Below are positions 25,086 through 34,802 of a stretch of 64,000 nt of DNA, in pieces; positions within the stretch are counted from its first letter, which is position 1; every line of letters starts with the position of its first letter. Source of the DNA: Bacillota bacterium (GTDB lineage Bacteria > Bacillota > Clostridia > Christensenellales > Aristaeellaceae); the NCBI GenBank assembly GCA_023425025.1, contig JAFADG010000024.1, positions 62,001-126,000 of the forward strand, given 5' to 3'. Below the pieces are notes generated by a model. The model did not search any database. It was not told where the DNA came from and was given only the letters and a program-made list of their open reading frames with translations. Made by a program: the position numbers and the translations under genes.

Positions 25086-28000
25086 TCAGTATAAAAGATG
25101 CGCCTTTGCCCCCTGGTGCTCCGGCGCAAGCTCATGCAGCCTTCTCAGGCTGTTTTCTGCCGCTTCGGTCTGTTCCTTGCCCATATGGCCCAAGGCCATC
25201 ATGAACAGGCAGTGGGCCTTGTTTTTCTTTTGAAGGTCTTCCTCAAAGATTTGCAGATCGGGCAGGGATACGGCAAAGTACTCGATCTTTACATGATCAT
25301 CAAAGTGCTTTTCCCCATAGGCGATCAGCTTTTCAAAGCGAAGCGCGGCTCCCTCATTGTCGCTCAGCTTTTGCCTGGCCAAGCCCTGGTAGAAAATCAT
25401 TTCCGGCGGTTGGTCGTTGTAGTACATCATCCCCACAGGCTCCGAAAGGCCGGATGCTGCGCGTTCAAAAGCAGCTTTTGCGGCATGCCCATTTCCCGTC
25501 GCCGTGTAGGCCTTCCCCAGCAGGTAATAGATATCATTCTCCTGGGCGCCGGCAAGCTTGCCCTCGCCAAAGCTTTCGGGATACTCTCCTGCCGCCGTTT
25601 GCAGCCTTTCCATTGCCGCCTGGTAATCGTTGTTTTCCATTTCTTTTCTTGCCAGCTGTGTCATGGCAATGCGCCATTGGGCCGGCACCTTGCCTTCGCC
25701 GCCCTCCCAGGGATGGAAGCGACGGGCCAGCAGCAGTTTCAATGCCTTTTCATAGTCGCCGAGGACATTCAAAACCGTGCAGTACTCCAAGTACTGGTCA
25801 TCCCGGGCCGATACCAGGCGGAAGTGGCGCTCCATGTGTTCCAGCCTTTCCTGGGCGGGTACATGCAGCTTCTTGCGCAGCTGGTCCAGCTCCATAAACA
25901 CCCTGGCGTCGTCAGGTTTCAGCGAGAAAGCCATTTCCATTTGGGCAAGGGCCTGCGGATACATGCCCCGCTTGTTGAAATAGGCCAGCGAAAGGTTGCG
26001 GTGCGGCGTAGCAAAATCGGCTTTTTGGCGTATGGATTCTTCCCAGCAGCCAATGGCCTTTTCCGCCTGCAGCCGATCATACCAGAAGTTGCCCAGGTAG
26101 TACAGCGCCTTTGAGCAGGGCGCGCCGCGGCGGACCGCCGCCTCCAAGGCCAGCCTGTCCTCCAGCCGGTGCGGGAAACAATAGTCGGGCAAGGCTTCCT
26201 CCGCCAGGGCAAGCCACTTCCCACCATTCTCCAAAGCCGCCAAATGGTAATAGATCATGGGATATACCTGGGAGAGATTTTCACTTTGTGCGGCATAGGC
26301 TTTCAAAACCTCCGCCGCGTCCTCCTTCATGCCCCATTCCGCGTACTCCAGCGCCAGCTCAATGGCCGTGTTGTGATTGATACCGGGCACAGCAAGCCAG
26401 ACAGCGCCGTCTTGGCCTTGGGCCAGGGCATTTTCCCGCATGGCGATCAGGTCCAGGGGATCAATTTGCAGCGATTCCTCCGCCGCCCTTACCGCCTCCT
26501 GCATGCGGCCAAGCCTGCGCAGCGCGGCCGTCCTGGCATTACGGGCCTTCATGTGGTGGCCGTTGCGGATCAGGGCTTTTTGCAAATGCTCCAGCGCCAG
26601 CGTATCCTCTCCCCGACGCAGATCGATGGCCGCCGCGCGGTAATACCCCGCGCTTTGCCAGGCCGCGTTCCAGGTGGATTTGTAGAAGGCGTCATACGCC
26701 TCATCCCATTTCCCCAAAAAGTCCAACGCGGCGCCCAGGTTGAAATACGGCTCGCCGTCGTAGGGGTTGGGGTTCTTCCTGGTGATCTTGGCAACGCTGG
26801 CCCGAAAGTGCGTAAGGCTCTCCTCAACCAGCCCCCGCTTCAAAAGCAGTTTGCCGTAGGCGTTGTTGATGCGGGCATCGGTGGGATCGCGGCGCAGGCC
26901 TTCCAGATAATATTCCGCCGCATCCCAAGTGGCGTGACGGTATTGCTCGATGTGCTGCCCGTACAGGAACAGTTCTTCATTGGTCTTGACCTCTATCGCG
27001 GGCGGAATTGCCTCCGCCGGACTGGGCAGCGTCTCTTCCTTTTGCCGGCGGATATCGCAGGCAACCAGCAGCCGGCCGGTTTGAGCATAAACCGCGAGAT
27101 GCAACTCATCATTTTGCGCGTCAAAGGAATCGAAACAGGCTTCCTCGGGCGAGAGTGTAACGGTCTTTTCAAAAACCGTCTGTTCCCCGCACTTCACCCG
27201 GGTCACGGCATTTTCATACACGCCGGTGGCATATACCACAAGGCTGCCCCGGCCGTCGGCCCATTGAAGGCGCGCGGCGGCATCCCTGGTAGCGTTCCTG
27301 ACGACGCCAACGCCCTTGTAGGGCATGAAATACTGGGTAAAGCCCTTTTCCTCATAGGGCATCAGCCAGCTGAAATCCGGCTGGTTGTCGGTAAAGCAGC
27401 CCGTCATCAATTCAATGTAAGGCCCGTCCTCGTCAGTGAGGTTTCTGTCCCAGGCGCGGCCGAAGGCCCCGTTGCCCCAGGTCCATTGCTTTTTGCCGGG
27501 GGAGATATGATGGTCCGCCACATGCAAAAGGCCGGCCTCCCGGCCGTAATCATAATTGCCCACAAAGTCATAATCCGAGTGGAAGGCCATATAGGAGGTA
27601 GGCACGGGAATGCTTTTGTATCTGGAGATATCCGTGCCCGGCGCGTAATCCACCTTGTAGTAAACGCCTTTGGCAATGGGGAAAGCGGATACATCCCGCT
27701 TGCCGTGATCCATCACCGCATGTACATCCGGCGGGAAGATCGATTGGGTATCGTCATTTACAGCCACGGCAGGGTTCGCCCACCACAAAAAGGTTTGGGG
27801 AGTGTCGGTCCGGTTGTACAACTGGGTAGTGAGCTCAATGTAGGCCTTTCCGGGATACAGCGTGAAACGGGTCATGCCCTTGGTGCGGAACATATTCTCG
27901 ATTTCGCTGACGATCACGGAGCAGCTGCCGTCCGCGTTTTCCTCCATCTTAAAGGAAACGGGGTCAAAGGTGCTGGGCCTGTGGTGCTGGGGCCAGTTGA

Positions 28001-28349
28001 ACTCAATGCCCCCGGAGATCCAGGGCCCGGCCAAGCCTACCAGGGCGGGCTTGATGACCCGGTTGTAGTACACAAAATCATAGCCGTTGGTTTTGTCGGT
28101 GGCGCGCTGCATGCGCCCGCCCAATTCCGGCAGCACCATTACCTTCACATACTCGTTTTCCAGGTATACGGCACGGTAGGTTTTCAGCACCTTTTCATCC
28201 GCCACGCTGTCGATGACACTGTGGGGATACACCTTGCCGCTGCTGCCCTGGTACACCCGCTTTTCCAGAAAAATCGGGTTTTTGTCCGGCTCGCCCGGCA
28301 AATAGGTGGGAATCTGCACATCCTCCGCCCACACCCTTACGCTTTTCAT
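25086..28349 (-). CDS. DUF5107 domain protein with long TPR array
   Basis: A 1087-residue cytoplasmic protein with GGAGGG before the ATG. Residues about 1-400 form a mutarotase-like beta-sandwich (VLPELGGRMQRATDKTNGYDF, GGIEFNWPQHHRPSTFDPV), the DUF5107 family. Residues about 450-1087 are tetratricopeptide repeats, for example DARINNAYGKLLLKRGLVEE, PYFNLGAALDFLGKWDEAYD and ALEHLQKALIRNG. Such proteins often occur beside glycosidases and sugar transporters. The N-terminal fold binds carbohydrates in relatives, and the TPR part suggests a protein partner or a scaffold. No catalytic residues can be named. It is separated from the GH36 operon by a terminator, so it has its own promoter. Confidence 0.82.
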   Translation of the reverse strand: MKSVRVWAEDVQIPTYLPGEPDKNPIFLEKRVYQGSSGKVYPHSVIDSVADEKVLKTYRAVYLENEYVKVMVLPELGGRMQRATDKTNGYDFVYYNRVIKPALVGLAGPWISGGIEFNWPQHHRPSTFDPVSFKMEENADGSCSVIVSEIENMFRTKGMTRFTLYPGKAYIELTTQLYNRTDTPQTFLWWANPAVAVNDDTQSIFPPDVHAVMDHGKRDVSAFPIAKGVYYKVDYAPGTDISRYKSIPVPTSYMAFHSDYDFVGNYDYGREAGLLHVADHHISPGKKQWTWGNGAFGRAWDRNLTDEDGPYIELMTGCFTDNQPDFSWLMPYEEKGFTQYFMPYKGVGVVRNATRDAAARLQWADGRGSLVVYATGVYENAVTRVKCGEQTVFEKTVTLSPEEACFDSFDAQNDELHLAVYAQTGRLLVACDIRRQKEETLPSPAEAIPPAIEVKTNEELFLYGQHIEQYRHATWDAAEYYLEGLRRDPTDARINNAYGKLLLKRGLVEESLTHFRASVAKITRKNPNPYDGEPYFNLGAALDFLGKWDEAYDAFYKSTWNAAWQSAGYYRAAAIDLRRGEDTLALEHLQKALIRNGHHMKARNARTAALRRLGRMQEAVRAAEESLQIDPLDLIAMRENALAQGQDGAVWLAVPGINHNTAIELALEYAEWGMKEDAAEVLKAYAAQSENLSQVYPMIYYHLAALENGGKWLALAEEALPDYCFPHRLEDRLALEAAVRRGAPCSKALYYLGNFWYDRLQAEKAIGCWEESIRQKADFATPHRNLSLAYFNKRGMYPQALAQMEMAFSLKPDDARVFMELDQLRKKLHVPAQERLEHMERHFRLVSARDDQYLEYCTVLNVLGDYEKALKLLLARRFHPWEGGEGKVPAQWRIAMTQLARKEMENNDYQAAMERLQTAAGEYPESFGEGKLAGAQENDIYYLLGKAYTATGNGHAAKAAFERAASGLSEPVGMMYYNDQPPEMIFYQGLARQKLSDNEGAALRFEKLIAYGEKHFDDHVKIEYFAVSLPDLQIFEEDLQKKNKAHCLFMMALGHMGKEQTEAAENSLRRLHELAPEHQGAKAHLLY

Positions 28350-28757
28350 GATGCACCCTCCATAAAACTTGCAGTTTATCTATAGTACAGGCCGCCTTGT
28401 CAAAGAAGCCTCTCCAACTCCACGGTCAGGCTGTACTGATACAAAGCGTTCTCCGCAAGACCCTTCAAACACACATTGCAGCGGGACTGGTAAAAGGCGC
28501 TGTGTATAAGGAAAGCAAACAGCACGGCGCTGTCATCGACATGGCCGATGACTTTCTGCTCGGGGAAGATACGCCTCCGTGCTTTGGGAACGGTCGTTGT
28601 CCGCCTTTAGCTCTGAGCAAAACACATATCATCATTAATTCGAAGAATACAGGCGCCTTCCCTTGGCGCAAAGGCGTTATCCAAAACATTTTTTCTGTCT
28701 TGTGCTCCCCGTCCCTATACCCTCCATGCAATCAAGCCAATAAGAACGGAAAACAAA
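28350..28757. other. Intergenic region, possible decayed coding sequence
   Basis: No intact gene. On the minus strand a frame ending near 28400 reads VIGHVDDSAVLFAFLIHSAF and closes with LYQYSLTVELERLL, with protein-like composition, but it is broken by a stop near 28615 and has no start or ribosome site. It may be a gene remnant or the leader of the DUF5107 gene. Confidence 0.25.
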
Positions 28758-28794
28758 ACCCCTTCCCGCCCGGCATATGCCAGCGGAAAGGGGT
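28745..28794 (-). terminator. Rho-independent terminator of the GH36/transporter operon
   Basis: Twelve-base arms (ACCCCTTCCCGC and GCGGAAAGGGGT, one mismatch) around a palindromic loop, followed on the minus strand by TTTTGTTTT. Confidence 0.85.
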
Positions 28795-28807
28795 GTCGGA
28801 AGGAAAC

Positions 28808-30991
28808 TTACGCCAGAACCAATTGCATCTGACCAGACGAAAACGCGGCTTCGATTACATACACATCGCCGCGGCGCTCACACCTGGCCATACCTTCTTG
28901 CGCCGTTACCTGGCCCATTGCCTCGGGCGCATATACCGTATAGCGGCAGACCAAGCCGGCAAATCCGCGCAGTTTCAGCCGGATGCCCTTCCCCAGCGGC
29001 TGTGCTTCCTCCACACTTACAGCGTCCATGGTCACGTGGCGGTCAGAGCCCACAAGGCAGGGGCCGCCGTCCGTAATATCATACAGGCCGATTACGTTGG
29101 TATCACCCAAGGCCAGCGCGGGCAAAGCCAGCGCACCATCGCGGAGGATAGTGCCAGACTGATTCCAGAAGTCGAAGGCATAATAGACACGGTCGCGCGG
29201 CAGCGCCAGCTCATCAAGGGAAAGCTTCATCGTCGGCAGCGGCGTCACGGCGCAGCGCTGCATCACGCACCAATTGCGGCCACCCTTTTCAAAGTGAGTA
29301 CACCACAGGGAGGAAAAGGGCGCGGCCCCCTCCGTGTCATAATGGCCGATCTCATAGCTTCCCCGGATCAGCTCGACGCCTTGCCGGATGCTTGCGCAGG
29401 CCGGCGTATCATAATTGACCGGCCCCGTTTCCGCCGCGCGCACTTTGGCGCCGGGCAGCGTTTTTTGAATCAGCCCCAGCCGCTTCTCATCATAGGTTTC
29501 GGGCTTGTCGGAAATCATGTACAGCCCGCCGGTGAGCGTTACCATGGAAAGCATCATCCGCACCCAATGGTATTCCCCCCGAACGCAGACATGGTCCGGG
29601 TCAAGGGTAAACAAAATCCGCTGGGCAAAGAACCAGCGCGCCGTTTCGCGCAGCTGCATGCTGTAAGCATGCCAATTGGCGTTGGCGTCGGTGGCCACGC
29701 GCATGGCGTCGCATACACCAATGGACTGGGTGAGCACGCCCCAGCAGGAAAGATAATAGGCATCCTCGCCGATCCCCTTGCGCGCCGCCCGCATGTAGGA
29801 CAGCATCCTCTCCTGGGCTTCCTCATCACTTAAGAGCCCCAGGCGCACGGCCTCCTGCAGCCCGTCGAAAATCAGGTGGCGGATGGAATCGGACTTGAAA
29901 TAATCATATCCCGCCTCCCGAAGGCCCCTATAGTAAGGTGTGATCTCCTCCTCCAGCATTTGGGGGGTGCAGTCGATCACATATTGAATCCAGTCGCCAA
30001 AAAGCAGCTCGCCGTTTTCCTGACGCAGCATGTGGGGCAGCGCATCGCTTGCTTCCCGGTTGGTCAGCGTAGCATTGGTCCAGATACCCGCGCGAAAGCC
30101 CCTTGCGCGCATGGCATCCACAATCCCCATGTGGCCTTCGGGGAATTTTTCATTGGGTACAAGCCAGCTTTCGCCGATGGCTTTTCCCGCCGCCGGCGGA
30201 ACCAGGGGATTCTGATATCCATCGTCCAACTGCAAAGTATCCAGGCCGTATTTTTGCAGCGGCGCCAGCGCCTGAGCGGCGTTCGTCACGTTCTCCTGGG
30301 TCACCTTGTCATGGTACGCTTCCCAGGAGCACCAGCCGGACACCGCTTCCTCCTTGGGCCGGCGGACCCAGGGCTGATGCTCTTCATAGCCCAGATGCAT
30401 GCCGTAATAGCGGGGCTTCAGCAAAAAGACAAAGGGCTTGGTGGAGAGTTTTACCGTAAAGCCGGCCTTGAAAATGCCATTCTCCTCTTTCACGGCCTTG
30501 CCCTGCCACGCAAAATCATACCCGTGCCAGGTAATGAAATAGTCCCACAAAAGGGAATACAGGCCGTTGACGCCGTGGATTAGCGGATGGCCCCACTGAG
30601 CCAAAATGGCCTGGCCGGCCTTGGCCCGCTCCGGCCGCAAAACCGCCATTTCATGGGGAAAGGATACGGTCACATCAAGCTCCGTCTCAGTGTCGGCGGC
30701 GATCACAAACTGCTGTATGAAGGGGCGGGATTGGAAATCACCGTCGGAATGAAAACGCAAAAACGGCCGGCATTCCTGCCGAAACTGCATTTGAATGATA
30801 TCAAAACCATTGTATGTCAAAACAAACAGCATGGTATCCGGGTCTCCGGACAGCCTTGCGTGGCAGATGGGCGGCACCTTCAACATGGGATAATCTCGTT
30901 TTTTCAGCATGCTTACAAGGCTGGGCATCGTCATGGCAGCAGACTCCTTTACTGTGGCCGTCTGGGATACCTTGCCGAGGTTCTTATTCAT
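28808..30991 (-). CDS. GH36-like glycosidase (alpha-galactosidase family)
   Basis: A 727-residue enzyme without signal peptide. N-terminal beta-sandwich, then a TIM barrel with GWCSWEAYHDKVTQENV, LDTLQLDDGYQN, and the likely nucleophile aspartate in YDYFKSDSIRHL (canonical families have KWD here, so Trp is replaced by Ser). The likely acid/base aspartate is in CDAMRVATDANANW. Relatives cleave alpha-galactosides or alpha-N-acetylgalactosaminides. The Trp-to-Ser change and divergent middle leave the exact sugar open. AAGGAGAG lies before the ATG. It is the last gene of an operon with a binding protein and two permeases, so the imported sugar is probably its substrate. Confidence 0.82.
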   Translation of the reverse strand: MNKNLGKVSQTATVKESAAMTMPSLVSMLKKRDYPMLKVPPICHARLSGDPDTMLFVLTYNGFDIIQMQFRQECRPFLRFHSDGDFQSRPFIQQFVIAADTETELDVTVSFPHEMAVLRPERAKAGQAILAQWGHPLIHGVNGLYSLLWDYFITWHGYDFAWQGKAVKEENGIFKAGFTVKLSTKPFVFLLKPRYYGMHLGYEEHQPWVRRPKEEAVSGWCSWEAYHDKVTQENVTNAAQALAPLQKYGLDTLQLDDGYQNPLVPPAAGKAIGESWLVPNEKFPEGHMGIVDAMRARGFRAGIWTNATLTNREASDALPHMLRQENGELLFGDWIQYVIDCTPQMLEEEITPYYRGLREAGYDYFKSDSIRHLIFDGLQEAVRLGLLSDEEAQERMLSYMRAARKGIGEDAYYLSCWGVLTQSIGVCDAMRVATDANANWHAYSMQLRETARWFFAQRILFTLDPDHVCVRGEYHWVRMMLSMVTLTGGLYMISDKPETYDEKRLGLIQKTLPGAKVRAAETGPVNYDTPACASIRQGVELIRGSYEIGHYDTEGAAPFSSLWCTHFEKGGRNWCVMQRCAVTPLPTMKLSLDELALPRDRVYYAFDFWNQSGTILRDGALALPALALGDTNVIGLYDITDGGPCLVGSDRHVTMDAVSVEEAQPLGKGIRLKLRGFAGLVCRYTVYAPEAMGQVTAQEGMARCERRGDVYVIEAAFSSGQMQLVLA

Positions 30992-31024
30992 TTGGGGAAC
31001 TCTCCTTAACGTTTGGAAGCAGTA

Positions 31025-31924
31025 TTAGCCCTTTACTGCGCCGAGTGTGATACCGCCAACGAAATAACGCTGGAAGAAAGGATAGATAAAGAGGATGGGC
31101 ACCACCACGATCACGGTCGTCGCGGCGCGCACTGTCTGCGGCTGGATGGTGCGCATGCTGGCGTACAGCTGCTGCTGATTCTTGATTTCCGCCAACGCCG
31201 TCGCCTGATTCAAAAGCCGGTACAGGATAATTTGCAGATTGTCCCACGCGTGGTTTTTGGAATAGAGGGAAACGTCAAACCAGCTGTTCCACTGGGATAC
31301 GCCAATGTAGATGGCAATGCAGGCCAGCATGGGCATCGCCAGAGGAACCGCGATTTTGAAGAACGTTTTCAATTCGCTGGCCCCGTCGATGCGCGCCGAT
31401 TCAAACAGCGAATCCGGTATGCCCTGGATGTAGCTTGCGGCCAGCAGCATATAGTAGCAGGAAAACAGGTTGGGGATGATGTATACCCCAAAGGTATTTT
31501 GAAAGCCCAGCCGCATCATCAGCAGATACGTGGGGATTAACCCGCCGCTAAAGTACATGGTAATGATGAACAGCACGCGCATGAACTTGCGGCCGGCAAA
31601 ATTGCGGCAGGAGACGATATAGCCCAGCAGCGCGTTGCAAATGACGCCAAGGCCCGTCCCTACTACCACCCGGAGCACAGACACCCACGCGCCATGCAAA
31701 AGGTCTTTGTTTTTGAAGACATATTCAAAGTTGTTCAGCGTAAATTTCCGGGGCCAAAAATAAAGCTTGCCCAATACGGCGTCGCTGCCTTCGTTGAACG
31801 CAAACACCAGCACGTTCCAAAATGGATACACCATGATGAACATCAGTACGGCGATCAAAAAACCGTTAAGCAGATCAAAGGTCCGGCCGGCCGGGGTCTG
31901 TTTGATATAAAACGCTTTTCTCAT
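31025..31924 (-). CDS. Sugar ABC transporter permease (LplC/YtcP-like)
   Basis: 299 residues, six membrane helices. The EAA loop is PDSLFESARIDGASELKTFF and the family ending FQRYFVGGITLGAVKG is intact. GGGAGGGGG precedes the ATG. Works with the permease and binding protein upstream in an oligosaccharide importer resembling the Lpl/Yte class, which carries complex plant or host polysaccharide fragments. Confidence 0.93.
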   Translation of the reverse strand: MRKAFYIKQTPAGRTFDLLNGFLIAVLMFIMVYPFWNVLVFAFNEGSDAVLGKLYFWPRKFTLNNFEYVFKNKDLLHGAWVSVLRVVVGTGLGVICNALLGYIVSCRNFAGRKFMRVLFIITMYFSGGLIPTYLLMMRLGFQNTFGVYIIPNLFSCYYMLLAASYIQGIPDSLFESARIDGASELKTFFKIAVPLAMPMLACIAIYIGVSQWNSWFDVSLYSKNHAWDNLQIILYRLLNQATALAEIKNQQQLYASMRTIQPQTVRAATTVIVVVPILFIYPFFQRYFVGGITLGAVKG

Positions 31925-31939
31925 TGCAGCTCCCCCTCC

Positions 31940-32881
31940 CTAAAACAGCGCCACATCGCTTACCTTGCGGGAGATGGCGTTGGTGATGAGCACCAGGGCA
32001 AAGCCGATGACGGACTTCATCAGCGTGACCGCCGTGGCCATGGAATAGAACCCTTCCTGCACGCCGTAGCGGTAGGTGTAGGTATCCACCACATCCCAGT
32101 ATTTTTGTGTCAGCGGCGTGCCGATGATCAGGTGCTGATCAAACCCCGCATTGAGAATGCCGCCGATGCCCATGATCCACAATAGCACAATGGTAGGCAG
32201 TATGGAAGGCAGTGTAATGTGCCGGGCCATGCCCAGCCGGCCCAGGCCATCGATGGCGCCGGCCTGATACAGTTCCTCATCCACGCCGGACATGGCGCTC
32301 AGGTAGATGATCGCCGACCACCCAAGCCCTTTCCAGATGTTGATCAGCATGATGATGCCCCAATACCACTCACCCTTGTTCAAAAAGTTGGTTGGCTTTT
32401 GCAATACCCCCAGGCTGATCAAGAGATCACTGACAACGCCGTCGGAGTTGAGCAGCGCCTTGAACATGGCTCCGGCCACCACCCAGCTGATAAAGTGCGG
32501 CAGGTAGCTGGCGGTTTGTATCAGTTTTTTGCTGCGCAGATGCCCCACCTCATTCAAGGAAAAAGCAAAAAGGATCGGCGCCACAAAGCCCACCGTTATA
32601 CCCAGAATGCTCATGGTGAGGGTATTGCGCAGCAGCTGGCCGAACACAGGGTTATTCACAAACTGCACGAAGTATTTCAGCCCCACCCACTCGCACTGCC
32701 AGACTTCGCGGCCGGGAACATAATTCACAAAGGCCATACTCAGGCCGTACATGGGATAATAGCAAAAAAGGAAAACCCAGGCGATGATAGGCACGCACAA
32801 AAGCCACAGTTCCCATTGGCTTTTGAAGCTGCGTAAAAGCGTTCTTTGCCTGGTTGTTTTCATCCGATTCGCCGCCAGCAT
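31940..32881 (-). CDS. Sugar ABC transporter permease (LplB/YteP-like)
   Basis: 313 residues with six helices. Signature segments are FCYYPMYGLSMAFVNY, IQTASYLPHFISWVV and the EAA loop DEELYQAGAIDGLGRLGMAR. I chose the ATG at 32881, 11 bases after GAGGAG; a GTG four codons earlier abuts the ribosome site and is less likely. Overlaps nothing and sits 15 bases before the second permease. Confidence 0.92.
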   Translation of the reverse strand: MLAANRMKTTRQRTLLRSFKSQWELWLLCVPIIAWVFLFCYYPMYGLSMAFVNYVPGREVWQCEWVGLKYFVQFVNNPVFGQLLRNTLTMSILGITVGFVAPILFAFSLNEVGHLRSKKLIQTASYLPHFISWVVAGAMFKALLNSDGVVSDLLISLGVLQKPTNFLNKGEWYWGIIMLINIWKGLGWSAIIYLSAMSGVDEELYQAGAIDGLGRLGMARHITLPSILPTIVLLWIMGIGGILNAGFDQHLIIGTPLTQKYWDVVDTYTYRYGVQEGFYSMATAVTLMKSVIGFALVLITNAISRKVSDVALF

Positions 32882-32983
32882 ACGCCCGATCACTCCTCGC
32901 TGTTTGAATGGAAATCAGATACCTTGAAAGATTGCACCACCCTGCTCCCATACAAAAACCCAATGGAGCACGGTGTCATTTTA

Positions 32984-33023
32984 TTGAGGCAGAGGGAAGG
33001 ATAACGCCTCCCCTCTGCCTCAA
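32984..33023 (-). repeat. Perfect 13-bp hairpin between binding protein and permease genes
   Basis: Arms TTGAGGCAGAGGG and CCCTCTGCCTCAA with a 14-base loop, 30 bases after the binding-protein stop. There is no U tract, so it is more likely an mRNA-stabilising hairpin that keeps binding-protein levels above permease levels. Confidence 0.65.
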
Positions 33024-33052
33024 ACGCATTAAGATAGAGAAACAGCTTTGCC

Positions 33053-34699
33053 TTACTTGCCCATCAGCGCCAGATTTGCCTGATAGTTGGCCTGCCAGTC
33101 GCGGGTCATCAGTTCCACGTTGGCGGCTGTGAGCGCATCCTGCAGGGCAACCCAGGCCGCCTCGAAGGTGTCGTCATCCTCTGCCATGCAAACCAGCGGG
33201 AAGTACTGCTTCCAGGCATCCTTCACGGCCGCTTCCGCCATGGTGAGTTCTTCCGACTTGCTGCCCATTGCCAGCAGCGCGGTGGCGTCCACAATGGTAC
33301 CCTTCATGTTTTCAAACATGATCTGCTTCCACTTGTTTTCGTTGTACCACATCTGGTTGGGCCAGAGGCAGCTTACGCCGTCCGCCCAGCGGCCCTGGTA
33401 GGTGACCCAGCTCATGAGGCCTGTGTTGGCGCCAAAGACACCTTCCTCGTTGTAATCCCAGGTCTCGGAAAGGAGCTGCTGCTTGGAGGTTTCATCAAAC
33501 TTCCACTCGGTGGGGCTTTGAATATCCCAAATGGAAATGGTCTTGCCAGTATCCTTGTACGACTGGACCGGACCGGGGATACCCCAGTTGCACAGCGCGG
33601 AGCCGGCGTCCGTCTGGGTAAAATCAATGAACTTCATCACCGCTTCGGGGTTCTTGCACTTGTCGGTGATAATCGTCCAGGAGGAGCCAAGGTTGTTCTT
33701 GGCGGTGACGGAAGCCTGCTCAACCGCGGGGTCTTTGAAACCGATCTGGATAAAGCGCTTGTCCTCCGTCCAGGTGGGATCGGTCAGAGACCAGATTTCA
33801 TGGCCGGCATTGTAGCCGATCCACCAGCCGCCGATCATGCCCACCACGCGCTCCTGGCTGATCTTGGTGCGGGCGTCATCCCACGCGTTGGTGAAGGAAT
33901 CGGGGTCCATGGTGCCGGAACGCCAGAACTTGTTGACGAACTGAGCCATGCGCTTGCCTTCCTCGGTAAAGGCCCAGTAGCTCAGGGTGCTGTCCGCGTT
34001 CACCTTCCAGCCCTGCTGCAAGCCGAAATACCCGCCCAGGTAATATTCCGGGTTGCCCTGGTTGTACATGGTCATGGAGTAGCGGGTTTCGCCGGCGGGG
34101 GTGGTGGGGAATTTTTCGAGCACGGCCTTGATGGCATTGTAGTAATCATCCGGCGTTTCGATTTTTGGGCTGCCAATGGCCAGCCACTCATCATAGCGCA
34201 GGTGGGCGCTGTAATCGGGCAGGTCCATCAGGTTGCCAAAGGCGCTGGGCAGGTAAAAGTACTTGCCTTCCTTGTCGGCATACATGGGCATGTAATCGCC
34301 CAGGCGGGCTTTCAAATTGGGGGAATTCTCAATGTAGTTTGTCAGCTCCGCCGCGCGGCCCTGGTCCACAAACTTCTGGCGGGCGGCCGTGGTAAGGCCT
34401 TTGATCACATCGGGATAGTCGCCGGAAGCCAGCATGAGGTTGACCGCTTCTTCCGCGTCACCGTCGGTGGTCTGGTAATTGAGTTCAATGTTAAAGTTTT
34501 TGAGCAGGTAATCCTTCATGTTGGCGATGCCCTGCTTTTGCTCCTCCAACTCCGTCCAGTTGTCGCTGGCAATGAACACGGTGACCTTCAGCGTTTCCGC
34601 AGGAACTTCCCAGCCAAGCTTGTTGGTTTCGGCCAGTGCGCCGCCTGCCAAGGACATGAGCATCGCCACGACCAAGAGCAACCCCAATACCTTTTTCAT
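33053..34699 (-). CDS. Large extracellular sugar-binding protein (LplA-like)
   Basis: 548 residues, the size of Lpl/Yte-type binding proteins. The ATG at 34699 has GAGGAGG upstream; a longer frame upstream lacks a ribosome site. A signal peptide (MKKVLGLLLVVAMLMSLAGG, cleaved near ALAETN) has no lipobox. The body shows the family's VNLMLASGDYPDVIKG and FIDFTQTDAGSALCNWG-like regions. Delivers an oligosaccharide to the two permeases that follow; the GH36-like enzyme would then process it inside. Confidence 0.92.
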   Translation of the reverse strand: MKKVLGLLLVVAMLMSLAGGALAETNKLGWEVPAETLKVTVFIASDNWTELEEQKQGIANMKDYLLKNFNIELNYQTTDGDAEEAVNLMLASGDYPDVIKGLTTAARQKFVDQGRAAELTNYIENSPNLKARLGDYMPMYADKEGKYFYLPSAFGNLMDLPDYSAHLRYDEWLAIGSPKIETPDDYYNAIKAVLEKFPTTPAGETRYSMTMYNQGNPEYYLGGYFGLQQGWKVNADSTLSYWAFTEEGKRMAQFVNKFWRSGTMDPDSFTNAWDDARTKISQERVVGMIGGWWIGYNAGHEIWSLTDPTWTEDKRFIQIGFKDPAVEQASVTAKNNLGSSWTIITDKCKNPEAVMKFIDFTQTDAGSALCNWGIPGPVQSYKDTGKTISIWDIQSPTEWKFDETSKQQLLSETWDYNEEGVFGANTGLMSWVTYQGRWADGVSCLWPNQMWYNENKWKQIMFENMKGTIVDATALLAMGSKSEELTMAEAAVKDAWKQYFPLVCMAEDDDTFEAAWVALQDALTAANVELMTRDWQANYQANLALMGK

Positions 34700-34781
34700 A
34701 GTCCGCCTCCTCAATGGTTTGAGCCCGTCCAACTGCAGAATGCACGCCAAAATTATGCAATTCATACACATCCGGCACTCA

Positions 34782-34802
34782 TTGTATACCCATTATATAC
34801 AA
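34782..34802 (-). promoter_or_regulatory. Promoter -10 box inside a palindromic operator
   Basis: TTGTATA and TATACAA form a perfect 7-bp inverted repeat with 7 bases between; the minus-strand TATAAT (34792-34797) lies inside it, and TTTACG is 18 bases upstream. A protein binding here would block the LplA-like operon. The leader is about 90 bases. Confidence 0.5.

Noticed and set aside
26169..28385. A 738-codon plus-strand frame
   Set aside because: Shadow of the DUF5107-TPR gene; no start signals.
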